Positions 7,519-15,280 of a stretch of DNA of 17,501 nucleotides are shown here, in pieces. The stretch is from Burkholderiales bacterium. Its GTDB lineage: Bacteria > Pseudomonadota > Gammaproteobacteria > Burkholderiales > Casimicrobiaceae. A model generated the notes under the pieces. That model did not search any database. It was not told where the DNA came from and saw only the letters and a program-made list of their open reading frames with translations. The stretch covers positions 1 through 17,501 of the forward strand of contig JANXNO010000390.1 in assembly GCA_025354075.1 (NCBI GenBank). The letters are read 5' to 3'. The position numbers were made by a program, and so were the translations under genes. Every line of letters starts with the position of its first letter. The first letter of the stretch is position 1.

Positions 7519-7525
7519 CTTCCTT
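7519..7525 (-). promoter_or_regulatory. Ribosome binding site of the bug gene overlapping the relA stop
   Basis: AAGGAAG on the minus strand sits six bases before the ATG at 7512 and overlaps the relA TAA (7524-7526). It decides the start in favour of ATG over the neighbouring TTG, and it implies that ribosomes finishing relA are placed to reinitiate on bug. Confidence 0.7.
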
Positions 7526-9701
7526 AAATTCTGCGCGCATTCTGCACGCCTTTCACCTGCGACACCTGCGCCAGCGCGACGCGCAGTTGATCCATGCTCT
7601 TCACCTCGGCGGTGAATTTCATCTTCGCCATGAAATCACGTGTCAGCGTGTTGACTGCGGTGACGTTAATTTTTTCGCGAGCCAACACATCCGAAATATC
7701 GCGCAGCAGGCCTTGCCGATCGCTCGCCATCACTTCCACCTGCACGCTGAACAAATCGTTTTGCGCAGCGTCGCCCCAATCGGCTTCGATGATGCGCCCC
7801 GGCTCGGCGAGCGTCATTCGCACCACGTTCGAGCAATCGGCGCGGTGAATGGTGATGCCCTTGAGACGCGTCACAAAACCGACGATGGGATCAGGCGGCA
7901 CCGGCTTGCAGCACTTGGCGAGGCCAGTCATGAGCTTGTCGACACCGACTACCAAAATGCCGCCACCACCGGACTTGGCGCGGCTTCTCGTGGTGTGAAC
8001 TTCGCTCTCGCGCGACACTGGCTCTGGCGCGGCATCAAGCAGTCCAGCCGCCTTGCGAATCGCAACATCCAGATCGCGCGTCGTCAGTTCAGCGCGCCCT
8101 GCGGCGGCAAAAAATTCGTCCTGCGATTTGAAACCTGCGTCATGCGCCAGCTTGTCAAGACTCAACGCGGTTTGCCCATGCCGCTGCAAGTCTTTTTCAA
8201 TGATCACGCGACCATGCGACAGCGTTTCGGCCAGCTCAAGTCCGTTGAAATATTGCCGCACTTTGGCCCGCGCGCGATGGCTGCGCAGGTAGCCCGTGTC
8301 CGGGTTCAACCAGTCGCGCGACGGCCCGCCTTCCTTGACGGTGGACACCTCAACGCGTTGCCCGTTTTTGAGCGGCGTATTGAGCGGCGCCATCGCGCCG
8401 TCGACCTTGGCACCGCGACAACGATGACCCAAACCGGAATGCACGGCGTAGGCAAAATCAATCGGCGTTGAGTCCTTCGGCAGATCAATTATCTTGCCCT
8501 GCGGCGTCAATACAAAAATGGTGTCATCAAACAACGACGCTTTGAACCCAGCCAGCAATTCGCCCGGCGATCCGAGCTCGTTGCCCCACGTCAGCAATTG
8601 ACGCAGACTTGCAATCTTGCCCGCGTAGGCTTGCTCGGAATCCTTGGCGCCGTTGCCGCCTTCCTTGTAGCTCCAGTGCGCCGCGACGCCCAGCTCGCTC
8701 GCCTGATGCATCTCCTGGGTGCGAATTTGCACCTCCAGCGCGCGGTCGTGCGGGCCGAGCACGCTGGTGTGCAGCGAGCGGTAATGGTTGGCCTTGGGCT
8801 TGGCGATATAGTCGTCAAACTCACCCGGAATCGGCTGAAACATGCTGTGAACGATACCGAGCGTTGCGTAACAATCTTTCATCTCGGTCACGATCACGCG
8901 AATGGCGCGAATGTCGTACAGCTCTTCAATCGCGCAGCGCTTTCTTTGCAGCTTGTCGTAAATCGAATAAATGTGCTTCGAGCGCCCAGTGATCTCGCCC
9001 GTGATGCCCGCTTTTTGCAGCGCATCGCGCAGCACCGCTTTGGTCGTGTCGATGTAGGCTTCACGCTCAATGCGAGTCTCATCAAGATAGCGCGAAATGG
9101 CGTGATACTGTGTCGGTTGCAACAGCCGCAGCGATAAATCTTCAAGCTCCCACTTAATCTGCCACACGCCGAGCCGATTGGCCAGCGGCGCAAAAATATC
9201 CATCACCTGCCGCGCTTCGGCCTGCGCGCTCTCAGTGCGGCGAGCCTCGGTCGATAGCGCCGCACTGCGTAGCGAAACGAGCCGCTCGGCAAGCTTTATC
9301 AGCACCACGCGAACGTCGTCCACCATCGCCAGCAACATCTTGCGCAACGCTTCGGTTTGTTGCGCTTGCTGGGCGGGGGGTACGGTAACAGTATCGGCTG
9401 CTTTCGAAAGTCCCTGCATGCTCGCCATGCGATGCACGCCTACAAACAGTTGAGCGATGTTCGGGCCAAATGTTTCCAGCACCAGTGCCTCAGTGTCGGC
9501 ATCGGCGGGGAGCGCGGTCAGATAGGCTGCGGCGATGCAATCGTCATCGAGCTTCAGTCGCTGCATGAGTTCGGCAGCAGCGACACCACGCAACGAAAGC
9601 GCAGGACCAACAAGGGAAGCAGTCCATGCCGCGATGTCAGGCGGTCGCTCGACTACCGGCGTGACGGGAGCTGGGGCGTTGGAAGCGGTTTGGCGCGGCA
9701 T
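7524..9701 (-). CDS. relA: GTP pyrophosphokinase RelA, (p)ppGpp synthetase with degenerate hydrolase domain
   Basis: A 725-residue long RSH protein, normal length for RelA. The N-terminal HD region (about 40-150) lacks the HDxxED hydrolase motif; around residues 58-70 it reads AAYLTALPADADT, so it should not degrade ppGpp. The synthetase domain (about 235-345) has GRSKHIYSIYDKLQRK, YDIRAIRVIV, the EFDD signature (294-297) typical of monofunctional RelA rather than SpoT, YRSLHT and EVQIRTQEMH. TGS spans about 393-453. A Cys/His zinc-finger-like domain (C597, C598, H619, C623) follows, then a C-terminal ACT domain (about 651-725). RelA binds ribosomes stalled by uncharged tRNA and makes the alarmone. 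It follows pgeF after 65 bases and precedes bug. No strong ribosome site precedes the ATG. Confidence 0.96.
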   Translation of the reverse strand: MPRQTASNAPAPVTPVVERPPDIAAWTASLVGPALSLRGVAAAELMQRLKLDDDCIAAAYLTALPADADTEALVLETFGPNIAQLFVGVHRMASMQGLSKAADTVTVPPAQQAQQTEALRKMLLAMVDDVRVVLIKLAERLVSLRSAALSTEARRTESAQAEARQVMDIFAPLANRLGVWQIKWELEDLSLRLLQPTQYHAISRYLDETRIEREAYIDTTKAVLRDALQKAGITGEITGRSKHIYSIYDKLQRKRCAIEELYDIRAIRVIVTEMKDCYATLGIVHSMFQPIPGEFDDYIAKPKANHYRSLHTSVLGPHDRALEVQIRTQEMHQASELGVAAHWSYKEGGNGAKDSEQAYAGKIASLRQLLTWGNELGSPGELLAGFKASLFDDTIFVLTPQGKIIDLPKDSTPIDFAYAVHSGLGHRCRGAKVDGAMAPLNTPLKNGQRVEVSTVKEGGPSRDWLNPDTGYLRSHRARAKVRQYFNGLELAETLSHGRVIIEKDLQRHGQTALSLDKLAHDAGFKSQDEFFAAAGRAELTTRDLDVAIRKAAGLLDAAPEPVSRESEVHTTRSRAKSGGGGILVVGVDKLMTGLAKCCKPVPPDPIVGFVTRLKGITIHRADCSNVVRMTLAEPGRIIEADWGDAAQNDLFSVQVEVMASDRQGLLRDISDVLAREKINVTAVNTLTRDFMAKMKFTAEVKSMDQLRVALAQVSQVKGVQNARRI

Positions 9702-9742
9702 TTGGGAATTATGGCGGAGAACGCCAGCGCGCGTAAAAGCGG

Positions 9743-9766
9743 TGCCTGCGTGCCTGCGAGCCTGCG
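9743..9766. repeat. Three tandem 8-base repeats between pgeF and relA
   Basis: TGCCTGCG, TGCCTGCG and AGCCTGCG stand directly in tandem, touching the pgeF stop codon (9767-9769). They fill over a third of the 65-base gap before relA. Such short tandem units can change copy number by slippage, which would alter the pgeF-relA spacing without touching either protein. Confidence 0.75.
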
Positions 9767-10525
9767 CTAAGACCTAATCCAGACAAAGGCTGCCATGCGT
9801 CCCGTGATCGGCTCGCGTCGATGCGAAAAAAATAATTCGGGTTGTTTGAACGTGCAATATTGGCCACCCGAAACATTGGTCACACCGATTGCACGCAGGC
9901 GCTGTTTTGCAATCGCGTACATATCGCAGAGAAATTTACCGGGCGTTGCTCGCGGCACAAAATGCTGCGCTGCAAGCGGATCATGCGCAACGAACGCAGC
10001 ACGCACCTCTTCGCCCACCTCAAACGCCGTCGGGCCGATACACGGCCCCATCCAAGCAACGATCTGCTCCGGCGCGACGCGCAAGGCCTCGACGGTGCGC
10101 TCCAAAACGCCACCGGAGAGCCCACGCCAGCCCGCATGCGCAGCGCCCACCGCAGAGCCGTCGCGCGCTGCGAACAGCAGCGGCATACAGTCAGCCACTT
10201 TCACCGCGCAGACCAGCCCCGGCGTGTGACTGACCACCGCGTCGCCCTTGATTTCAGTTGCGCCGAGTGGGGTGTTTGCCGGAACCGATTCGGCATGATG
10301 AACTTCGGTGCCATGCACTTGGTACACCCAGCGAATATCGGCTTCGGGCACGCCCAGCGCAGCGGCAGTTAGGCGTTCGTTCCGAGTGACCGCCGTGCGG
10401 TCATCGGCTGTGGCGTAACCGAGGTTGAGCGAGTCGTAGGGTGCAACACTGACGCCGCCGTGGCGCGTCGTAATAGCCGCCTGAACGTCGTTCGGCGCAG
10501 CCCAAACGGGACGTATCAGCGACAT
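9767..10525 (-). CDS. pgeF: Peptidoglycan editing factor PgeF (YfiH, laccase-domain / polyphenol oxidase family)
   Basis: A 252-residue single-domain protein of the YfiH/DUF152 fold. The metal site is complete: His71 in QVHG, Cys113 in ADCMP and His130 in HAGWRG. Also conserved are TTRHGGVS near the start (19-26), MGPCIG (159-164) and FFSHRR (232-237) near the end. In E. coli PgeF removes wrongly incorporated L-Ser from cell-wall precursors (UDP-MurNAc-L-Ser); homologues are often labelled polyphenol oxidase or purine nucleoside phosphorylase. It starts six bases after the rluD stop, so the two are almost certainly co-transcribed, an arrangement common in proteobacteria. Length and motifs show no damage. 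Confidence 0.94.
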   Translation of the reverse strand: MSLIRPVWAAPNDVQAAITTRHGGVSVAPYDSLNLGYATADDRTAVTRNERLTAAALGVPEADIRWVYQVHGTEVHHAESVPANTPLGATEIKGDAVVSHTPGLVCAVKVADCMPLLFAARDGSAVGAAHAGWRGLSGGVLERTVEALRVAPEQIVAWMGPCIGPTAFEVGEEVRAAFVAHDPLAAQHFVPRATPGKFLCDMYAIAKQRLRAIGVTNVSGGQYCTFKQPELFFSHRREPITGRMAAFVWIRS

Positions 10526-10531
10526 GACCGA

Positions 10532-11554
10532 TCAGTCACGCACATATATAACCTCGATACCATCCTCTTCAAAATCATCATCAAAGTCATCAACCTCAGG
10601 CACGTTGTCTCGCTGCGCACGCAGCGTCTTCAGCAGATATTTCATGTCGTTGGCGAGCGGCGCTACAAAGCGCATCGTCTTGCCGGTGACCGGGTGAACC
10701 AGCGTCAAGCGCCATGCGTGAAGCGCTTGGCGATCAAACATCACGTCACCGCGTTTGCCGTAGGTTTTGTCGCCTACGACCGGTCGCAAACCGCTCGCCA
10801 TGTGCACGCGAATTTGATGGGTTCGCCCGGTCTCCAGCTTGCACTCCACCAGCGTGTAATGACGCCCGAGCAGCGCCGGTCCGCCGAAGGCTTCACGCGG
10901 TTTGTAGTGGGTCACGGCGGGCTTGCCGCCTACGACCACAATGGCCATTTTGGTGCGGTCTTTGCCGTGGCGGCCAATCGAGCCTTCAACCGTGCCGGGC
11001 TTTTTGATTTCACCATGTACCAGCGCCAGATATTCGCGCCCCGCCTTGCGCGACTGAAGTTGCCGCACGAGGTGCGTCTGCGCCTGCGGCGTTTTCGCGA
11101 TCATCATCACGCCGCTGGTGTCTTTGTCGAGCCTATGCACGATGCCCGCGCGCGCCACGTTGGCGAGCGACGGCGCGTGATGCAAGAGCGCGTTCAGCAA
11201 CGTACCATCGCGATTGCCCGCGCCGGGATGAACAACCAGCCCCGGTGGCTTGTTGATCACCAGCAAATGTTCGTCCTCAAACACGATATCCAGCGGGATG
11301 TCCTCGGCCTCAGCCTCAATCTCGCGCCTGGCCTCGGGCAGAGTGGCGACGATGCTCTCGCCGCCTTCAAGCTTTGACTTACCGGCACGTACGTCGCCGT
11401 CCACCAGCACATGGCCCTCGTCAAGCCACGCTTTGAGCCGCGCGCGCGAATGTTGCGGAAACAATTGCGCCAATGCGCCGTCCAGGCGCATACCAGCCAT
11501 CGAAAATGGGATGATGATCGACTCTACCGCAGGATTGACCGTCGGCTCACTCAT
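10532..11554 (-). CDS. rluD: 23S rRNA pseudouridine synthase RluD
   Basis: A 340-residue RluA-family enzyme. An S4 RNA-binding domain (about 22-70, MRLDGALAQLFPQHSRARLK) precedes the catalytic domain, which contains INKPPGLVVHPG (100-111), the catalytic motif HRLDKDTSG (140-148, nucleophile Asp143) and ETGRTHQIRVH (241-251). RluD makes pseudouridines 1911, 1915 and 1917 in helix 69 of 23S rRNA, needed for normal ribosome assembly. The C-terminus from about 319 is an acidic tail (EVDDFDDDFEEDG) beyond the usual end. RluD rather than RluC is chosen because it adjoins pgeF and is divergent from bamD. The ATG at 11554 lies 98 bases from the bamD start; its ribosome site is weak. Confidence 0.94.
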   Translation of the reverse strand: MSEPTVNPAVESIIIPFSMAGMRLDGALAQLFPQHSRARLKAWLDEGHVLVDGDVRAGKSKLEGGESIVATLPEARREIEAEAEDIPLDIVFEDEHLLVINKPPGLVVHPGAGNRDGTLLNALLHHAPSLANVARAGIVHRLDKDTSGVMMIAKTPQAQTHLVRQLQSRKAGREYLALVHGEIKKPGTVEGSIGRHGKDRTKMAIVVVGGKPAVTHYKPREAFGGPALLGRHYTLVECKLETGRTHQIRVHMASGLRPVVGDKTYGKRGDVMFDRQALHAWRLTLVHPVTGKTMRFVAPLANDMKYLLKTLRAQRDNVPEVDDFDDDFEEDGIEVIYVRD

Positions 11555-11600
11555 TGCGGCACCACTTTACCGTGTTGCAGGCGGCAGCTGGGACGGCACC

Positions 11601-11606
11601 TATAAT
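11601..11606 (+). promoter_or_regulatory. Likely -10 element of the bamD promoter
   Basis: A perfect TATAAT stands 46 bases before the bamD ATG, inside the 98-base divergent gap. The best upstream hexamer, TTGCAG (11575-11580), is 20 bases away, longer than the usual 16-18, so the -35 contact is probably weak or different. Confidence 0.45.
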
Positions 11607-11652
11607 CGTGCCCATATTAAACGTCCGGTCCATGTGACTTTCAGGGATTGCC

Positions 11653-12453
11653 ATGCGCTTAACAGCGAAGCTTCAAAGTATTGTTCTCATCAGTGCAGCC
11701 AGCATTCTGCTCTCGGGCTGCGGGTGGTTCGGCGATAAGTTTGCCAAATCCGATGAACCGCAAAAGATGGCGGTGGAGCCATTGTATAAGCGCGCTAAAG
11801 ATGCGCTGAACGCGGGCAACTTCGCCGAAGCCATCAAGCTCTACGAAACGCTGGAATCGCGCTTCCCGTATGGCGTGCAGTCGCAGCAGGCGATTCTCGA
11901 CACAGCGTATGCCCAGTACAAACTAGGCGAACGGGCACAGGCTATCGCTGCGGCCGAGCGCTTCATCAAGCTCTACCCCAACCACGAAAACGTGGATTAC
12001 GCGTATTTTGTGAAGGGTCTGGCCAATTTCATTGAAGATCTCGGTTTGTTATCGTTCATCGCCACGCAAGACTTGTCAGAACGCGACCAAAAGTCTGCCC
12101 GCGAGGCCTACGCTACGTTCAAGACGCTGGTTGAGAAATTTCCGCAGAGCCGCTACACGCCTGACTCGCGCCTGCGCCTGCGCTACTTGGTCAATGCGCT
12201 GTCACAAAACGAATCACACATCGCACGTTACTACTACAACCGCGGCGCGTATCAGGCCGCAATCAACCGCGCCCAAGCCTGCCTGACCAATTTTCCGAAC
12301 ACACCGGCCAATGAAGAAGCGCTGCGTGTGATTGTGCTGAGCTACAAAGCCATGGGCAACACGCAACTCGCCGCCGACACCGAGCGTATTTATCAGGCAA
12401 CGTACAAAACCGCAGCGGTGGATTCCACCCCGGCTTGGTGGAAGTTTTGGTAG
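11653..12453 (+). CDS. bamD: Outer membrane protein assembly lipoprotein BamD (ComL)
   Basis: A 266-residue lipoprotein. The signal peptide ends in the lipobox LSGC, making Cys23 the lipidated residue. TPR-like repeats follow: YKRAKDALNAGNFAEAIKLY (from about 45), then ESRFPYGVQSQQA, AAERFIKLYPNHENVDYAYF and VEKFPQSRYTPDSRLRLRYL, the classic BamD pattern, ending PAWWKFW. BamD is the essential partner of BamA in the BAM complex that inserts beta-barrel proteins in the outer membrane. Length is normal. AGGG is seven bases before the ATG. It is divergent from rluD, an arrangement common in related bacteria. No clear intrinsic terminator follows; a GCGGC/GCCGC hairpin at 12515-12528 lacks a T-run. 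Confidence 0.96.
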   Translation: MRLTAKLQSIVLISAASILLSGCGWFGDKFAKSDEPQKMAVEPLYKRAKDALNAGNFAEAIKLYETLESRFPYGVQSQQAILDTAYAQYKLGERAQAIAAAERFIKLYPNHENVDYAYFVKGLANFIEDLGLLSFIATQDLSERDQKSAREAYATFKTLVEKFPQSRYTPDSRLRLRYLVNALSQNESHIARYYYNRGAYQAAINRAQACLTNFPNTPANEEALRVIVLSYKAMGNTQLAADTERIYQATYKTAAVDSTPAWWKFW

Positions 12454-13196
12454 GCGGTATTTGTCGGGGGTTGAGGCGGTGAACGCTACGGTAACTGGCT
12501 TGACATAGCAAATTGCGGCTTTTGCCGCTCCCCCGGATCTGCAAATCGTCTGGCAGTAGCTTTTTCGCGAGACGCCCGATTAGCTTGGGCTTAACCTGTT
12601 AAAACCGCAATTATTGATTAATGCCGTTTATCGCGCTAACCCTATATGCAACAGGGCTATGACTGAAAAGTTAATCGCCGAAACAACCCCGATCCCCGCT
12701 GTCATCGTAACGCGCCGCGAAAGCCAGTTAGCTGGTAAACAGCGAACCGACCACCTGCGGGCTTGAGACTCGGTTTCGCGACCTTCTACCCGCAAGCGCA
12801 CCAAGCGCTTTGGCTCTAACGGAAATCAGAACGACTGCACATCCGTGCCGCCGTTGCGCAAAAACAAATTGCGCAAAAGTCAGCGTGGCAATGTTCACGA
12901 TGACAAGCGTGAAGAACAGAACGACGGCGCCGATTGCGCTGTACAACAGCACCTAAGACAGAGGCAGGGCTGGCGCGAGCTGCGAGCCTGCAACAGCGGC
13001 TAGCAATGACAACACACTGTTTGCTGAGTTTGGATGATTGCATTGTTGGCCTTTGTCATGAGTACAAACTTACCGCTGCTTCACGATGGATATTTCTCCG
13101 CAGGGATGGTTAATTGGCATCAAATGAAAATTTCGCCGCATCGTAGGCGCTGACGAAACAAGGATTCGAGAAAAACCGGTTCGGACCAATAGCCCG
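12454..13196. other. 743-base stretch without a convincing gene between bamD and yoaA
   Basis: No intact gene with a recognisable domain is seen on either strand. The middle (about 12590-12690) is AT-rich compared with its surroundings. A minus-strand frame with hydrophobic content lies at 12728-13069, interrupted by a TAG (entered separately). The region is unusually long for this compact neighbourhood; a regulatory RNA or the remains of a lost gene are possible but unproven. Confidence 0.5.
12728..13015 (-). pseudogene. Possible decayed small membrane protein (in-frame TAG between two hydrophobic segments)
   Basis: One minus-strand frame, open from 13069 down to 12728 except for a single TAG at 12953-12955, encodes two hydrophobic stretches. 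Upstream of the stop is VLSLLAAVAGSQLAPALPLS; directly after it is VLLYSAIGAVVLFFTLVIVN and more, ending with basic residues. Two membrane-like segments in one frame separated by one stop could be a small membrane protein with a nonsense mutation, or chance. Only GTG/TTG starts (13015, 13012, 12952) are available and no clear ribosome site is seen. I recognise no family. Confidence 0.2.
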
Positions 13197-15149
13197 TCAA
13201 GCGCCACTTTTCTGCCAATCCCGCTGCCCCTCAAAAAACGCCGCGACATCGCCGCGATCTCGCGTGAATGGCATCGGTGGCAGGCTCGCCCGCAAAATCC
13301 TGCCGTAGCCTTTGGTCACCAGCCGATCATCGCAAATCGCGAGCACGCCACGATCAGTTTCCGAGCGAATCAGCCGCCCAGCGCCCTGCTTGAGAGACAT
13401 GGCGGCTTGTGGCACTTGCCAGTCCATGAACGGGCTGCCGCCTTGCTCTTCCAGATGCTTCATGCGTGCGGCGAGTACCGGGTCGTCGGGCGAGGCGAAC
13501 GGCAGCTTATCGATGACCACCAATGACAGCGCGTCCCCGGCCACGTCCACACCTTCCCAAAAGCTCTGCGAGCCAATGAGTACGGCGTTTCCGAGCGATC
13601 GGAAGCGGCGCAGCAGTTCGCCTTTAGGCGCGTCGTTTTGCGTGAGCACAGGGAAGTCGAGATCGCGCTCCTTGAGCAGTTGCGGGAACACTTCGGCGCA
13701 CTGTCGCAGCGCACGCAAACTGGTGAACAGCAGGAAGGCGCGACCGCCGGAGATGGTGACCAGTTCCAGCGCCTCGGCAATCACCGATTGGGTGTGTTCG
13801 GGCGAGTTCGGTGGCGGCAAATTGCGTGGCACATAAATGCGGCCAGCGTTGGCGTAATCAAACGGGCTGGGCCAGCTTTGCGCTTTCGCGGTTTCCAGTC
13901 CCAACTGCCGCGTAAACAGCGAAAAATCGCCGCCCGCCGAGAGCGTGGCGCTGGTGAAAATCCAGCTACGGGCGCTGGCCTCGGTCTGCTTTTTGAAAAT
14001 CTCGGCGACCGACAGCGGCGTGGCGTGCAACTGCCAGCCGTTGGCAGACACATCGGCCCAGCGAATCAAATCCGCTCGTGAATCGTCGCGCCAGTCGGAC
14101 AACCGCCCCGCAATCGCGTTGGCCCGCGCGAGCAGGCCCGCCATGTCTTCGGATCGATCTTCGTTCTTCTCAATTTCGTCGGCCAGAGCGCTCGTTTCTT
14201 GCACCAGTTTATCGAGCGCATCGACAAATTCGCGCCGACTCAGCGCGTCGGTGCGCAAGTGTTTTCCACCGCCGTGATCGAAACCCAAACGCACCGCTCG
14301 CGCTGCCATACCGGCGCCCAAAGCGGCATCCAGCAGAGCTTTGGCGTCAGCGGCTTTACTGCGCTGCACGAGCTCCGTATCGCGCGCCAGCTCAGTAATT
14401 TGCAGCATACTGGTGGATTCGCCGAAGAACACGGTCGCCACATCCGGCGCGCGATGCGCCTCGTCGATGATCACCGTGTTGCACGCGGGCAGCAGCTCGC
14501 CAAGACCATCATCCTTGAGCGCGATGTCGGCAAACAAAAGATGATGATTGACCACCACCACGTCCGCGGTCAGCGCTTCGCGGCGGGCCTTCATCACAAA
14601 ACATTCTTTGGAATGACCGCAATCGCTGCCGAGACAATTTTCACGCGTGGAGGTGACCAGCGGCCACACCGGCGAGCCTTCCGGCACCGTCTCGCAGTCA
14701 GCCTTGTCACCGGTCAAGCTGCGCTCAGCAAACGCCGACACGCGCTGCACATGCTGAATGTGGTCGCGTGCCGTAAAGCGGCCCTCCAGCCGCGTCCGCG
14801 CCAGATGGTAGTGGCACACATAATTGCTGCGGCCTTTGAGCAGCGCCGTTTCAATCGGCAACTTCAGCGCATCGCGCACGCGTGGCAGATCGCGGTCAAA
14901 CAATTGATCCTGCAACGTTTTGGTGCCGGTGGCGATGATCACCTTGCCGCCCGAGAGCAGCGCGGGCACGAGGTAGGCAAAGGTTTTGCCGGTGCCGGTG
15001 CCCGCCTCCGCGACCAGTTGGGAGTTGTCCGCAATGGCCTCAGCAATGGCGCTGGCAAGCTCAACCTGCTGCGGTCGGGCGCGAAAATTGGGTTGGGCGA
15101 GGCTAAGAGCACCGTCGGGGCCGAAGATGCGTTGGAGGTCAGTGTTCAC
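13197..15149 (-). CDS. yoaA: ATP-dependent DNA helicase YoaA (DinG/XPD-like, iron-sulphur)
   Basis: A 650-residue superfamily 2 helicase, close in length and motif wording to E. coli YoaA. Walker A is EAGTGTGKT (48-56). The four iron-sulphur cysteines are C112, C172, C177 and C183 (SNYVC, ENCLGSDC, KECF). VVVNHHLLFAD (198-208), DEAH (229-232), FTSATLS, SFWEGVDV, DKLPFASPDDP and QGAGRLIRSETDRG complete the helicase motifs. In E. coli YoaA unwinds damaged replication intermediates and pairs with the polymerase chi subunit HolC. The start is GTG at 15149: an in-frame TAG lies 12 bases upstream, and the first residues (FGPDGALSLAQPNFRARPQQ) align with the YoaA N-terminus. It is divergent from the DUF349 gene across 131 bases. 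Confidence 0.94.
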   Translation of the reverse strand: MNTDLQRIFGPDGALSLAQPNFRARPQQVELASAIAEAIADNSQLVAEAGTGTGKTFAYLVPALLSGGKVIIATGTKTLQDQLFDRDLPRVRDALKLPIETALLKGRSNYVCHYHLARTRLEGRFTARDHIQHVQRVSAFAERSLTGDKADCETVPEGSPVWPLVTSTRENCLGSDCGHSKECFVMKARREALTADVVVVNHHLLFADIALKDDGLGELLPACNTVIIDEAHRAPDVATVFFGESTSMLQITELARDTELVQRSKAADAKALLDAALGAGMAARAVRLGFDHGGGKHLRTDALSRREFVDALDKLVQETSALADEIEKNEDRSEDMAGLLARANAIAGRLSDWRDDSRADLIRWADVSANGWQLHATPLSVAEIFKKQTEASARSWIFTSATLSAGGDFSLFTRQLGLETAKAQSWPSPFDYANAGRIYVPRNLPPPNSPEHTQSVIAEALELVTISGGRAFLLFTSLRALRQCAEVFPQLLKERDLDFPVLTQNDAPKGELLRRFRSLGNAVLIGSQSFWEGVDVAGDALSLVVIDKLPFASPDDPVLAARMKHLEEQGGSPFMDWQVPQAAMSLKQGAGRLIRSETDRGVLAICDDRLVTKGYGRILRASLPPMPFTRDRGDVAAFFEGQRDWQKSGA

Positions 15150-15204
15150 CTGTTCATTCTATTGGGCCCGCGTAGAAGGGCATGCCCGGTCTCGCACCCC
15201 CGAC

Positions 15205-15230
15205 CCCCTCTCGCGCCTGCGGGCGAGGGG
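15205..15230. repeat. Degenerate solo copy of the CCCTCTCCCGC-family repeat
   Basis: CCCCTCTCGCGCC (15205-15217) and GCGGGCGAGGGG (15219-15230) form an imperfect hairpin with outer arms CCCCTC / GAGGGG. It resembles the pair at 1955-2074 with several changes. It lies in the divergent gap between yoaA and the DUF349 gene, about 50 bases upstream of the latter. Confidence 0.6.
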
Positions 15231-15280
15231 AGGTTCGCGACACTTCGTGTTTCCCGTGGAAGCCCGTGCGCCTAAAATCT

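Noticed and set aside
10460..11377. 305-residue plus-strand frame opposite rluD.
   Set aside because: The minus strand encodes full RluD motifs including HRLDKDTSG; the opposite frame has no recognisable features.
12500..12505. TTGACA as a promoter -35 after bamD.
   Set aside because: No -10-like hexamer lies at the right distance and no gene follows on that strand.
12515..12528. GCGGC-TTTT-GCCGC hairpin as the bamD terminator.
   Set aside because: The stem is only five bases and no T-run follows on the plus strand, so it does not meet the pattern of an intrinsic terminator.
12587..12596. GGGCTTAACC shared with 4465-4474, with similar GCCC arms and nearby TTAA, suggesting a repeated element or integron attC-like site.
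   Set aside because: An 11-base match between two places is expected many times by chance in a window this size. The expected attC end motif (GTTRRRY) is missing at both, and no gene cassettes or integrase are present.
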